Assembly (NCBI GenBank): GCA_964550025.1
Contig: CAZJYI010000045.1
Location: forward strand, 1-64,000
DNA length: 64,000 nucleotides
Source: CAZJYI01 sp964550025
GTDB lineage: Bacteria; Verrucomicrobiota; Kiritimatiellia; UBA8416; CAYOBW01
Reading direction: 5' to 3'
The notes beneath the pieces were generated by a model. That model was given only the letters and a program-made list of their open reading frames with translations, made no database searches and had not been told where the DNA came from. Within the stretch, counting starts at the first letter, position 1; every line of letters starts with the position of its first letter. Positions 32,158-40,865 of the stretch are shown here, one piece after another. The translations under genes and the position numbers were made by a program.

Positions 32158-32317
32158 GTAGCGCGGAAATCCGTCTTGTCGCGCCGTAGCCGAGCGAAGG
32201 CGGATCCGCGCGTGAGCATGGCCGGCGAATGGGTGGAGAGAGGTGTGATCGGAGGGCTGACTTCTTGCGCACCATTCTCGTTCCCATGCACCTGCGCGGA
32301 ACGGATTTCCGCGCTAC
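32158..32317. repeat. 17-bp perfect inverted repeat between convergent genes
   Basis: GTAGCGCGGAAATCCGT at 32158-32174 is the exact reverse complement of 32301-32317. The arms are 126 bases apart. The 324-base gap (32051-32374) between two convergent genes holds nothing else I can name. It may be a dispersed palindromic element that also helps end transcripts from both sides. Confidence 0.7.
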
Positions 32318-32374
32318 GGGAGACCGGCACCGGGTTGAGCCAGGCCGTGAACGGCTACGGCAACCGGGGACTTG

Positions 32375-33094
32375 TCACGGGGAGGCGCCTTGCTCGGGAG
32401 TGAAACGAATCCGCCGCCGTGTCGCCGTGGGGACCTCCCTGCGAGCGCGGGTCTTCAGGCGGTAGAACTTGGACTTGTCCTGGGGGTCGATGGCGATATC
32501 GAACGCACGCTGAGCCGTGTCCGCCGTACGGCGGACGCGGGCGTTGCGTTCGGCGACCCATTGCTGTAGGGCAGTGGAGGACTCGACCGTCAGGATGCTG
32601 GGTTGGGGGGAGGCGAGCCGCAGCGTCCCGCTGAGCGTGGACAGGGATGCCAGGCCGAACTCCTCGATATCTGAGACGATGGCCGCGTAGAGATCCTCCT
32701 GGTCCACAAGCAGGCCGAAGATGTAGACCTTGTACGCAGTGGTGTTCGCCGAGACGTTGACCGCAAGGCCAGAGCGATAGGGAATCCGCAAGGGGCGCGT
32801 CAAGGTGTTGAAGGCGACCGAGTACGTCAGGGTGGACCGGAAATACGAACCGCCCGACGACGCGTCGGGCCGCAGATACAGTTGCATCGGTTCCGCGCTG
32901 TTCTTCCATGCGTCGTTGAAGACAATGTGCTCGACGATGAAGACCTTGTTCGACTCCGGCAGCAGCATCGCCTTGTCCGATTTGCACCAGAGGGTAACGA
33001 CCTTGGCCTCGACCTCCCCGTTTGCCGCCGGAACAAACAGGGCCGCCAACACGGCCGTCACGATTGCGACTCTCAACCATCGGAGTGTCTTCAT
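32375..33094 (-). CDS. exported protein of unknown function
   Basis: A 239-residue product from the ATG at 33094 with GGAGGA upstream; the longer frame to 33532 is not supported. Residues 1-26 (MKTLRWLRVAIVTAVLAALF, then VPAANG) are a signal peptide. The mature part is mostly beta (VVTLWCKSDKAMLLPESNKV, MQLYLRPDASSGG) and ends in a basic tail after SKFYRLKTRA. FYRL-type endings are common in exported proteins of this bacterial group. No family or catalytic residue was recognised. Confidence 0.6.
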   Translation of the reverse strand: MKTLRWLRVAIVTAVLAALFVPAANGEVEAKVVTLWCKSDKAMLLPESNKVFIVEHIVFNDAWKNSAEPMQLYLRPDASSGGSYFRSTLTYSVAFNTLTRPLRIPYRSGLAVNVSANTTAYKVYIFGLLVDQEDLYAAIVSDIEEFGLASLSTLSGTLRLASPQPSILTVESSTALQQWVAERNARVRRTADTAQRAFDIAIDPQDKSKFYRLKTRARREVPTATRRRIRFTPEQGASP

Positions 33095-33309
33095 GAGGGT
33101 TCCTCCATACTGTCTGTCTGCACCACTCACCGCAACAAAGCTTACTTCGTCCGCGCCGCGCGTGTCAACGGCGGATCTCTCTTGCCGGTTTCGCCTCGAG
33201 GTATTCCCGAGACGGCGTGAATGACGCGCCTTGGGGACCCGAGCCGAAGGCGCGGTTTTCAACGGTCGTTCCCCAGCGACCGGCTCGCAACTCCACGCGC
33301 TCCCCATGA

Positions 33310-33627
33310 CTACTGCTGCTTCATCTCCAACGTCTCGCCCCTCTCTCCTCGCTGGAGCTCCCAGACGATGCGCAGCATGGAGATCTTGACGTGCGCCCAG
33401 GTCTTCATGAGAGCGACATTGACCATGCCCGTCATTGCCACGAACAGGCCGAAGGCAAGGATCCGGGGATTGTCGGTCGAGCACATCATCCCCGCACCGC
33501 CGCCTGCGATAAGGACGCAGACTACGGACCATTTCTTGTACACACGTTGAAGCTCATCGATCTGGCCTGCAACGTCACGTTCCTGCCATTTGCCGATCAA
33601 CTTCTCGGACCATGCTGACTCTGCCAT
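33310..33627 (-). CDS. small two-helix membrane protein
   Basis: A 105-residue product from the ATG at 33627 (MAESAWSEKLIGKWQER), preceded by AAAGGA. It has a helical N-terminus (VAGQIDELQRVYKKW), two likely membrane spans (SVVCVLIAGGGAGMMC and ILAFGLFVAMTGMVNVAL) and a charged C-terminal helix (RIVWELQRGERGETLEM). The long upstream extension of this frame to 34281 crosses repeats and is not coding. Function unknown. Confidence 0.55.
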   Translation of the reverse strand: MAESAWSEKLIGKWQERDVAGQIDELQRVYKKWSVVCVLIAGGGAGMMCSTDNPRILAFGLFVAMTGMVNVALMKTWAHVKISMLRIVWELQRGERGETLEMKQQ

Positions 33628-33911
33628 TTTGCGTCCTTTCTCGGTGACGACGGTTACACCGTGCACCGTGGGTTTCCTGGTCGAGCGCCTCCCCGTAGAG
33701 CACATCCCCGCTGTTCTGTCAACCGACGCTCGCCCCGCTGCCTCTGTTTCGAGTAAGCGTAACCGAGTAAGGGTGGCGGTTAAGGGTGCGAGCAAGTGTT
33801 CGGACCGACCGAGGGCCACACTTGATCGATCCACTTTGTCGCACACTTCGCTCTCCCCGTCCACGCCCGGCGGAAGGGAAGCACATGGCTCGTGCCTGGC
33901 TCCCTCGTCCA

Positions 33912-33983
33912 CCGTAATCGTCGCGCGTAGTCGCCGTCCGATCCTTCCGCTCTTCGGTGGACGATTACGCGCGACGATTACGG
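33912..33983. repeat. 21-bp near-perfect inverted repeat
   Basis: The arm CCGTAATCGTCGCGCGTAG at the start of 33912-33932 pairs with 33963-33983, with one mismatch in 21 bases. The loop is 30 bases. It fits a miniature or REP-like element; no transposase is nearby. Confidence 0.7.
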
Positions 33984-34241
33984 AATACGATTTCCTCCGG
34001 TCATTCGATTCACGTTGCCCTCGCCAACAACAATATCCGGACGGCTCGAATTCCGTCATACAACGGCGGTGGTTTCCCGGGTGGATTTGGGCTGCCGGGC
34101 GGGGTGGACTACGGCAATGCGTCCCCTCTTGAGCGGACCTTTCCACACGGCGAGCACCACAACTGTGCCGACAGGGTGAGCATAGGGCTTTCCTTGTCCT
34201 TCCGAAGCCCATTGGGCGAAGGAGGAAGCCGGTGAATAGTA

Positions 34242-34262
34242 GCGCGGGTGTTCGACCCGCGC
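34242..34262. terminator. possible terminator hairpin of the galactan cluster
   Basis: GCGCGGGT at 34242-34249 and ACCCGCGC at 34255-34262 form a perfect 8-bp stem with a 5-base loop, about 47 bases past the stop of the last cluster gene. There is no U-run on the minus strand, so an intrinsic terminator is only possible. Confidence 0.3.
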
Positions 34263-34308
34263 ACCCCGACCGCTCACTCACGCTCGCGGCTACTGGGACG
34301 ACAGCACA

Positions 34309-35931
34309 CTAGTCCAGCAACCCTGGGTAGGGCCCTGGCACGCTCTTCAGGTAGTCCCTCAGCAGACCCTGCATCTTCTCCAGGCCGGGTCTGAATCGTG
34401 GCTCCCGCGCGAGATTGTACTTCTCAGTCGGATCGCTCTTCAAATGGTAGAGCTGGTCCCGTGCGAAGTAGTTCGGCGCCCATGGCGTGCCCTTGGGATC
34501 ACTCAGTTGCCAGCGCTCGAACGCGAAGCCTCCCGGCTTCATACCAAGCTGGAAGTAGCGGCCGTCTTCGAGAAACGGGTACTTGTCCTTCATCCAGGGG
34601 TGCTTCTCGAGCATCTCGCCGTAGTAGTACTCCTTCGCCTCGGCCACGCGTTCCTCGCGTGTGCGCTGGAGGCTCGGCGGCACGTAGAAAGCCACGTAGC
34701 TCCAGTCTTTCGTCGTAACCGCGCGGGTCAGGCCGATCTCGCTGTAGACCGCTTCGCGCCAGTCCTTCGGCTGATCGCCTTTGAAGATCGGGGCCAAGCT
34801 TCTGCCATCGAGTATCATACCCTCCGGTGGCTCAACGCCGGCCAACTCGAAGAAGGTCGGTGCGAAGTCCACGTTCTGTACCAGCTCTTGCGGCCGTCCC
34901 GGTTTGATGACGCCCGGCCAGTAGGCCATGATCTGCGTGCGTATGCCCCCCTGGTAGCAGGTGCCCTTGGAGCGGTACTCCATGCCGTTGTCGTTGTAAT
35001 AGACGATCAGCGTGTCTTTCTCCAACCCCAGTTCCCTCAGCTTGGTCTGGATGGCGCCGATCCCGTCGTCGAGCCACGTTGCTGCCCGGTTCTTCCTGGG
35101 AATGCCCGCCGCCTTGGTGCGCTCCAGCACGGATTCGCGCGACGGCTGTACGCCGGTGATCGGCGCATCGAGCACGCCCATGCCGCTCTTGCGGGGATCG
35201 CCGGTCAGCGACGCGAAGGTGTCCGGCACGTGCATGAGCGTCGGAGAGAAATAGAGATACCAGGACTCGTCCTTGTTCTCTTCGATGAAGTCGATGGCCG
35301 CCTTGGTGTTCCACTCCTGGTTGTGCACGTTGCAGCCGGTGGCAACCAGCGTCTTGTCGTCGTTCGGATTCCCGCCGTACACGGCCTGCGCGAAGTCAAA
35401 GCCGTACTGTTTGATCGAGTTGGCGATAGCCTCCTGGTTGCTGCGCATCACCTTCTGGACGGCTGGGTTGCAGGGGTCGCTGCCCTTCTCGATCTGCTCG
35501 ATCAGGTGCATGGTGCCGTTGAGGTGCCACTTCCCGGTGAAACCGGTCTTGTAGCCTGCCCTCTTCAGCACCCGAGGCACGTTCGGCTGACCGTCGACAA
35601 AACCGAGATTCCACAGGATACGGGTCACGCCCTCGGCCGTGTTGCCCTGTTTGAAGTACGGCTGCGGACAGCGGCTCGCAAAGTGGCCGCTCAGGCAGGT
35701 GTAGCGGCTTGGGGAACAGACGCTCGACGATACAAACCCGTTCTCGAAGAACATCCCCTCGTTGGCCAGCCTGTCAATGTTCGGAGTCAGCGCCTTGCCG
35801 CCCAGGAATCCGAAGTGGTCCCGGAACTGATCGTCGGTGATGATAAACAGAATGTTAGGCTTGCGCCTCGCCGCCGATGCTGAAACGCACAGTGCTGCCA
35901 GAAGGCTGAAAGTCAGCAGTTTCTTCACCAT
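34309..35931 (-). CDS. exported S1-family sulfatase, cysteine type
   Basis: A 540-residue product with a signal peptide (MVKKLLTFSLLAALCVSASA). The metal-binding Asp pair is in FIITDDQ (33-34). The formylglycine site is Cys72 in the sequence CSPSR, followed by YTCLSG. Later blocks include GYKTGFTGKWHLNG and YYNDNGMEYRSKGT. It is a single copy that differs from the two paralogous types further up the locus. A site AGGAG lies 7 bases before the ATG, and its start overlaps the end of the GH117-like gene by 77 bases. The likely substrate is a sulfated galactan, inferred from the neighbouring agarases. Confidence 0.9.
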   Translation of the reverse strand: MVKKLLTFSLLAALCVSASAARRKPNILFIITDDQFRDHFGFLGGKALTPNIDRLANEGMFFENGFVSSSVCSPSRYTCLSGHFASRCPQPYFKQGNTAEGVTRILWNLGFVDGQPNVPRVLKRAGYKTGFTGKWHLNGTMHLIEQIEKGSDPCNPAVQKVMRSNQEAIANSIKQYGFDFAQAVYGGNPNDDKTLVATGCNVHNQEWNTKAAIDFIEENKDESWYLYFSPTLMHVPDTFASLTGDPRKSGMGVLDAPITGVQPSRESVLERTKAAGIPRKNRAATWLDDGIGAIQTKLRELGLEKDTLIVYYNDNGMEYRSKGTCYQGGIRTQIMAYWPGVIKPGRPQELVQNVDFAPTFFELAGVEPPEGMILDGRSLAPIFKGDQPKDWREAVYSEIGLTRAVTTKDWSYVAFYVPPSLQRTREERVAEAKEYYYGEMLEKHPWMKDKYPFLEDGRYFQLGMKPGGFAFERWQLSDPKGTPWAPNYFARDQLYHLKSDPTEKYNLAREPRFRPGLEKMQGLLRDYLKSVPGPYPGLLD

Positions 35932-37000
35932 GGTAGTCTCCTATTTCGTTGCGCGGATGGTACTTCTCGAAGCGCCGAATGTAGTTCCAATTCCAGGACG
36001 CGTCGTACTCGTGGCACAGTCCCCACTCGAATGCTGCCAGCGGTTCGCGTTCCGCGTCCAGATTCTTCACCAGTCCGGCGGCCTCGGGTCCCCACTTGAC
36101 GTGCGACATGATCTCGAAGTTGATGCCGTCCGCCGCAAACTGGAATGTGTTTCTCTCGGGACCGTCGGTAATGAGCATCGCCCCGATGCCGCCCCTGTAG
36201 TTCCAGACACAGACTTCGTGGCCGCTGTTGGTAATCGGGTTATAGGGTGACTTGATGTACGGGCCTTCAATCTTGTCGGCGATGGCCACACCCCACTTGA
36301 TCTCACGCCCACCAAAGGTCAACTCCTCGCCCATGGTCTCCCCTTTGTAGTAGAGGTAGAACTTGCCCCGGTAGTAGAGCAGGCAGGGATCGTGGACCTT
36401 CTGGCTGTCGAAGCTGCCCTTCTTCTTCACCAGGAAACGGTTGTCCTCTTCGCCCAGCCACTCACCATCGTCGGACGGGGACAGGATCGGCTCCGGGAGC
36501 TTCTCCCACGGCCCGTCCGGAGACTCCGCGATGGACATGCCTATCCGGTTCTTCACGCGATTGAGGTAGGGCGCCTTGACAGTCTGATAGACGAGGTAGA
36601 ACCTGCCGTTGTGCTCCAGAACTTCGGGCGTAAACACCGCCCGGTCGTCATACGCCCCGGCCGGGCCGTGGCCGACCGCCACGCCCTGTTCTCTCCATTC
36701 CCAGCCGTCCCGCGAGGTGGCGTACCAGACCTCCGTCTTGTCCCACGGAAAGACCTTTGCTTCCGGGTCGCCGCTGCCGAAGCCGACGGTTTCGCCGACG
36801 CCCTTCGTGTACCACGTATAGAACAGGTCGCCGACCTTCAGCACCGCGCTCGGATCGCGGCGGATTACGCCTTCCTCGAATGCGAAGTCTCCCCCCAGAT
36901 CATGAAGCCGGAACTCACAGAACCACTCGTTGCCCTTCTTGTCATACCCACGCTCAATCGCGCGCCTCGACGCCGCACTCAGGTACTTTTCGTCAGTCAT
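35855..37000 (-). CDS. GH117-like 3,6-anhydro-L-galactosidase (neoagarooligosaccharide hydrolase)
   Basis: A 381-residue product from the ATG at 37000, with no signal peptide, as expected for a cytoplasmic enzyme that acts on imported disaccharides. The start of the five-bladed propeller fits the GH117 pattern (YLSAASRRAIERGYDKKGNE, then EEGVIRRDPSAVLKVGDLFY). Later blades have EDNRFLVKKKGSFDSQKVHD and LYYRGKFYLYYKGETMGEEL. GH117 removes 3,6-anhydro-L-galactose from the non-reducing end of neoagarooligosaccharides. GH43-like families share the fold, so the assignment leans on two GH50 and one GH86 neighbours. The last 25 residues overlap the sulfatase start; deleting one A in GAAATAGG would place a stop just before its ribosome site. 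Confidence 0.7.
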   Translation of the reverse strand: MTDEKYLSAASRRAIERGYDKKGNEWFCEFRLHDLGGDFAFEEGVIRRDPSAVLKVGDLFYTWYTKGVGETVGFGSGDPEAKVFPWDKTEVWYATSRDGWEWREQGVAVGHGPAGAYDDRAVFTPEVLEHNGRFYLVYQTVKAPYLNRVKNRIGMSIAESPDGPWEKLPEPILSPSDDGEWLGEEDNRFLVKKKGSFDSQKVHDPCLLYYRGKFYLYYKGETMGEELTFGGREIKWGVAIADKIEGPYIKSPYNPITNSGHEVCVWNYRGGIGAMLITDGPERNTFQFAADGINFEIMSHVKWGPEAAGLVKNLDAEREPLAAFEWGLCHEYDASWNWNYIRRFEKYHPRNEIGDYHGEETADFQPSGSTVRFSIGGEAQA

Positions 37001-37025
37001 CTGTTTCGCACTCCCTCCGAACTGC

Positions 37026-37107
37026 CCACTACGAACCACGCGAAAGGCACGAGAACAATGCTGTATCACGCCGTCCCTTTTCGCGGCTTTCGCGTGTTTC
37101 GTAGTGG
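37026..37107. repeat. 21-bp inverted repeat between GH117 and URO-D genes
   Basis: CCACTACGAACCACGCGAAA begins the arm 37026-37046, which pairs with 37087-37107 with a single mismatch. The loop is 40 bases. It fills most of the gap between the two minus-strand genes. Confidence 0.7.
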
Positions 37108-37119
37108 ATGAACATCTGG

Positions 37120-38388
37120 TTAGCTGCGGAATCGCTCTATCTCTTCCTTCGCGATTCTCGTCCACTCCACCAACTTCGCTGCACCACCACCGCCGCCCAG
37201 TGTTCCGCCGATGTTCATGATCATCTCCAGCGGGCAGTCCTTTGCCGCCTCGAGCACCGTGCGTAATTCCTCGCGTACCTGGCCTTCGTGCAGTTTGTCG
37301 CCAAGGAACGGAACGCCGGACGGCTTGTAGCCGTAGAGCAGGTCCGTCCCGATCTCTTCGCCGGCCTTCTCGAAGTCGCACCACTCGCTCACCGAGATGC
37401 GTCGGGCGTTGGGCACGTTCTTCACGAACTCGACCTTGTTGTGCAGCACTTCGCAGCAGCCCACATTGACCCACTTGAACAGCTTCATGAGCTGCTTCTC
37501 GTAGGGCAGGTTGAACTCGGTGTGCATGTTCGGTGAGACGCAGTTGAACCCCTCCGCACAGGTGAACGCCCAGGTGTCCATCAGGTCGGCGCGTCCCTTC
37601 TCCATGACGTCCTGGTAGTTCGGAATGTCCGGGTTGAAGCGAAGACCGGTCGATCCCAGCGGATCGGATTTGTCCCACGGCCCCCAGACACCAAGTTCCT
37701 CACATTGCCTGAAGCGCTTCTCGAAGTTGTCCGCGATGCGCTGCATAGCCTCGTGGGTCCAGCCGGGTTCGTCCACCATGTCGGTAAAGACGAATTCCAT
37801 GCCGCGCAGCTCGGCCCACTCGTCCACCACCTTGGCCGCGAAGTAGACACCCCAGGGGATCACGTCGAGGATTCCGCCGAAGATCTCCTCCGCCTCCGCC
37901 CTGTGTCTTTCACGCTGCTCGAAATCGACCATGACGACGGGATCGCCGATCTTCTCGATATCACGCTGCTCCTTGACTGGCGAGTCGAACTTATAGGCGC
38001 CCGTTTTCGCGTGGTCGTCCGGCGCGTAGTTCGCCACCACCGGAAGCTCGGGGTAGGGGGTGATTTCGACACAGTGCGGAAAGCGAATGATCGGCTCGAG
38101 CACCGTGTCGTCGTGCAGGCTCTCCACGGACCAGATGCGCTGACGCAGGTCGCGCTCGTAGAAGCGCGCGTTCTCATCCTCGCAGACGAGGTGGTCTTCG
38201 TCGGGCAGTGTCTCAGCCCAGGCCAATGGCCACAGGTGGATCAGCGTCAACGGCCCGGCGCTTCTGTCCAGGTCCGTCAGCCGCGTCCAGCGGTCGGTCT
38301 TTTCCCGGTTCTCACCGGTTGCGGCGAGCTCGGCCACGCGTTCGGCCAGGTGACGCAGCACCCCGATCTCATTCACAGGTATGGGCAT
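37120..38388 (-). CDS. URO-D-superfamily protein of unknown substrate (first of two)
   Basis: A 422-residue cytoplasmic product starting MPIPVNEIGVLRHLAERVAE, with AGGAG upstream. It has the look of distant uroporphyrinogen-decarboxylase/cobalamin-methyltransferase-fold proteins: EFVFTDMVDEPGWTHEAMQR, TCAEGFNCVSPNMHTEFNLP, VSEWCDFEKAGEEIGTDLLY, and a late MIMNIGGTLGGGGG loop. No haem genes are near, so tetrapyrrole synthesis is unlikely. A second URO-D gene lies immediately downstream in the map (upstream in transcription). Cys residues at the substrate end (CCEVLHNK, WCDFEK) could bind a metal. A methyl-transfer or sugar-related role is inference. Confidence 0.6.
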   Translation of the reverse strand: MPIPVNEIGVLRHLAERVAELAATGENREKTDRWTRLTDLDRSAGPLTLIHLWPLAWAETLPDEDHLVCEDENARFYERDLRQRIWSVESLHDDTVLEPIIRFPHCVEITPYPELPVVANYAPDDHAKTGAYKFDSPVKEQRDIEKIGDPVVMVDFEQRERHRAEAEEIFGGILDVIPWGVYFAAKVVDEWAELRGMEFVFTDMVDEPGWTHEAMQRIADNFEKRFRQCEELGVWGPWDKSDPLGSTGLRFNPDIPNYQDVMEKGRADLMDTWAFTCAEGFNCVSPNMHTEFNLPYEKQLMKLFKWVNVGCCEVLHNKVEFVKNVPNARRISVSEWCDFEKAGEEIGTDLLYGYKPSGVPFLGDKLHEGQVREELRTVLEAAKDCPLEMIMNIGGTLGGGGGAAKLVEWTRIAKEEIERFRS

Positions 38389-38489
38389 GCGGTCCGTCGC
38401 TCCTCAACTCTCTCACCACTGCCGCCTCGACTGTCTCAAGGACGGCGCGGGAGCACCGTCCCACGACCAAAACTCTCTCTTTCATCAGC

Positions 38490-39512
38490 CTACTCCTCGT
38501 TGAACGCCTCCAGAATCGCCGCGGCGTTTTCGACGGGGGTTTCGGGTTGCAGCGGCTTTGCCGGGGCAAGGATGTAGCCGCCGCTGACACTCATTTCGCG
38601 CTTCAGGTGGGCGATCTCCGCCCTTACTTCTGCCGGTGTCCCGTTCGGAATGATGCTCTGGCTGCCGAGCGCTCCCCAGAAGGTGATCTTGTCGCCGAAC
38701 TGCTTCTTCAGCTCGTAGGGGTTCATGCCCTCCGCTTCCGGCTGGCAGCTCTCGATCACGTCGAGGCCGATCTCGATGATGTCCGGGAGAATGTCGACGA
38801 TGGAGCCGCAGGAATGCGCGAGGGCGAGTTTGCCGTGTGAGTGCACGCGTTCGTAGAGCCTTGCCCAGCGCGGTTTGATCAACTCGCGCCAGCGGTCCGG
38901 GCCGATGATGACGCCGCGCTGATCGCCCCAGTCGTCACCGAACATGATCCCGTCAACCGGCAGGTCCGCCGTGTAATCAACGAACTGGAGATACAGCTCA
39001 CACAGCCGGTCGAGCATCTCGCCGAAGAACTCCGGTTCGGCGAAAGAGTCCATCAGCGCGTTTTCGAAACCGCGCAGGTTCCAGCTGCGTTCGAACAGAC
39101 CCCATCCGAGATGGCCGATGAGGAAGCTGTCCGGATTCTCAGCGCAGGTCGTGAATGCCTCCTCTTTCCAGTCCGGGCGGAGGAACTTCTCAACCGATGG
39201 AAACTCGTAGTCACCCCATTCCGGTCTGTCGAGAGGCGGCTTCTCGAGGTGCCACGGGCGGCAGTCCTGACGCCAGATGCCGCCGTAGGCATCCTTCACG
39301 TACCTGTCGTCGATCGCTGTCTTGATGTCCGTGTCGACCGCGTTCGCCGCGACAATGTAGGGCTTGATCGTGTCGCGCCACGCCGTGGACCCGTAGTGCT
39401 CATCGAGTTTGAGCCCCACCGATTCCTCAAACGTCAACGTGTACGGCACTTCGGGCGTATCCCTGTGTGCTATGGTCTCGAGGATTATCTCTCTTGGTGT
39501 CGTGGCCTTCAT
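38490..39512 (-). CDS. URO-D-family protein, MtaA/CmuA-like (second of two)
   Basis: A 340-residue product that starts at the ATG at 39512 and overlaps the stop of the SGNH gene (ATGA), so the two are translationally coupled. It has typical family blocks: PREIILETIAHRDTPEVPYT at the start, DGIMFGDDWGDQRGVIIGPD, and LALAHSCGSIVDILPDII with the HxCG zinc pair of MtaA-type methyltransferases. The third zinc Cys expected in the late GxILxPGC block is not present (GGYILAPAKPLQPETP). It is therefore a variant branch seen beside sugar-degradation genes rather than a proven methyltransferase. Cytoplasmic. Confidence 0.75.
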   Translation of the reverse strand: MKATTPREIILETIAHRDTPEVPYTLTFEESVGLKLDEHYGSTAWRDTIKPYIVAANAVDTDIKTAIDDRYVKDAYGGIWRQDCRPWHLEKPPLDRPEWGDYEFPSVEKFLRPDWKEEAFTTCAENPDSFLIGHLGWGLFERSWNLRGFENALMDSFAEPEFFGEMLDRLCELYLQFVDYTADLPVDGIMFGDDWGDQRGVIIGPDRWRELIKPRWARLYERVHSHGKLALAHSCGSIVDILPDIIEIGLDVIESCQPEAEGMNPYELKKQFGDKITFWGALGSQSIIPNGTPAEVRAEIAHLKREMSVSGGYILAPAKPLQPETPVENAAAILEAFNEE

Positions 39513-40768
39513 TTGAAGTTCCCCCCGATCCTGGGGGCTTTCACCTTCGCATCCCCTTTCTTCGTGTGAGATGGATCCCTGAGCAGCAGAAACTGCCCCG
39601 CATAGAAGGTCGTCCCGTCCGGCAGTTTGTTTATGGTCACGGTGGTCGCGTGATTCCCCTGCGGCAGTTCGGGCAGGTTGGTGAACCTGGCAAAGAGCCT
39701 TTTCCCGGTTTGCTTCAGAGTAAGGGGAGTTGTTTTTGCCCCATCCGTCGAAACCAGGATCTCCATGCTCTCCCATTGGGGGATGTGCGTCAGGCTGAGG
39801 CGCGTGCCGGTCCAGTTGATCGTGAAAGAGGCGCCTTCCTGGTTGCTCTTGAGGGCGTCACTCAACATCTTCCCCGTACGGAACACGTCCTCTCGATAGA
39901 TGCTATCCGTTTCCCTGTCTACCGGTTCCCACCCGTCGCTTGTTTCGGCGGCGGAGATGGGAATGATCGTTGCGTCTCTCAGGTGTTGTTCCTGCAGGGA
40001 AGGGGAGGGGAGCGTGTGTGGCCCCGGTGTCCCCATGTCCTTCATCGCTGCCAGTGATCGCGCGACGATTTCCTTGTAGAGCTCGTGACCGGCATCGCCC
40101 GGATGGACACCGTCCCGTGAGAAATGCAGTTTCCCTTCGATGGGTTCAGGAGCTTGGAAGGTGAGCTTCCCTTCCTTCTTCCGCCGTACCACTTCTACAG
40201 CGAAGTCGATGGATGGGATGCCGTACACATTCGCCGTCTCCTCCATGATCTTCCCAAAGGAAGTCTGCGTCCCCTCCTTTTCCATGGAAGGCACCATCCA
40301 GCGTCCGATCGTGTAGACCAGGCAGATGTCAGTTGCCGAATCGGTTCCCCACAACTGACGGATGACCCCCTCAACGGCGCGCGCCTGGACACCCCCGCCG
40401 CCGTTCACCCGGTATTCGAAGAAAACCAGGTCGGGCCTGTGAGGGAGTACGTCCTGAACATACCGACATGCCGCGAAATCCGCACCGGTACCCGGCACTG
40501 CCGCATCGACCTGCGTGAGCATTGCATCGGGATACTGTGACTTGAGCCAGTCAAACGTCCTGGGTCGCCATCCGTTCGCATGCGTGATGCTGCCACCGAG
40601 ATACAGAACGGTGACGGGCTGACCGTCCCTCAGTTTCTGAAACACATTCGGCAGCCCGTCGCGAACCCGGAGTTCCTCGATGACACCGGGGTCGTGATCG
40701 TGCGTTCTCGCTTCCACGCCCGTAGCCAGGCAGCACAACAACAGGATTCCAAGTGCCATTCGTTTCAT
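39509..40768 (-). CDS. exported SGNH/GDSL hydrolase with C-terminal beta domain
   Basis: A 419-residue product with a signal peptide (MKRMALGILLLCCLATGVEA). SGNH block I is VLYLGGSITHANGWRP, the oxyanion Gly/Asn region is AAVPGTGADFAACRYV and VNGGGGVQ, and block V is FSRDGVHPGDAGH with the catalytic His. A beta-rich tail of about 150 residues follows, with carbohydrate-binding character (LSLTHIPQWESMEILVSTDG). It probably removes ester groups (acetyl, methyl or similar) from the galactan or its fragments. It is coupled to the URO-D gene by a 4-base overlap. Confidence 0.8.
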   Translation of the reverse strand: MKRMALGILLLCCLATGVEARTHDHDPGVIEELRVRDGLPNVFQKLRDGQPVTVLYLGGSITHANGWRPRTFDWLKSQYPDAMLTQVDAAVPGTGADFAACRYVQDVLPHRPDLVFFEYRVNGGGGVQARAVEGVIRQLWGTDSATDICLVYTIGRWMVPSMEKEGTQTSFGKIMEETANVYGIPSIDFAVEVVRRKKEGKLTFQAPEPIEGKLHFSRDGVHPGDAGHELYKEIVARSLAAMKDMGTPGPHTLPSPSLQEQHLRDATIIPISAAETSDGWEPVDRETDSIYREDVFRTGKMLSDALKSNQEGASFTINWTGTRLSLTHIPQWESMEILVSTDGAKTTPLTLKQTGKRLFARFTNLPELPQGNHATTVTINKLPDGTTFYAGQFLLLRDPSHTKKGDAKVKAPRIGGNFK

Positions 40769-40865
40769 ACCATTGCTCCGGCGGCTCTGTAGCGGGACGC
40801 GCCAGGCGTTCCGATCCCCCGGGAACGGAAGTCCTGGCGACTTCCACTACTTCTTTCCTGCCGCT

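Larger units (their letters stand above)
33628..34308. other. 681-base non-coding stretch
   Basis: No supported gene. It contains a 21-bp inverted repeat (33912-33983) and a short strong hairpin (34242-34262). It lies at the 3' end of the large minus-strand galactan cluster. Confidence 0.5.

Noticed and set aside
33628..34281. N-terminal extension of the small membrane protein to 323 residues
   Set aside because: The added part crosses inverted repeats, while an ATG with AAAGGA gives a sensible 105-residue protein.
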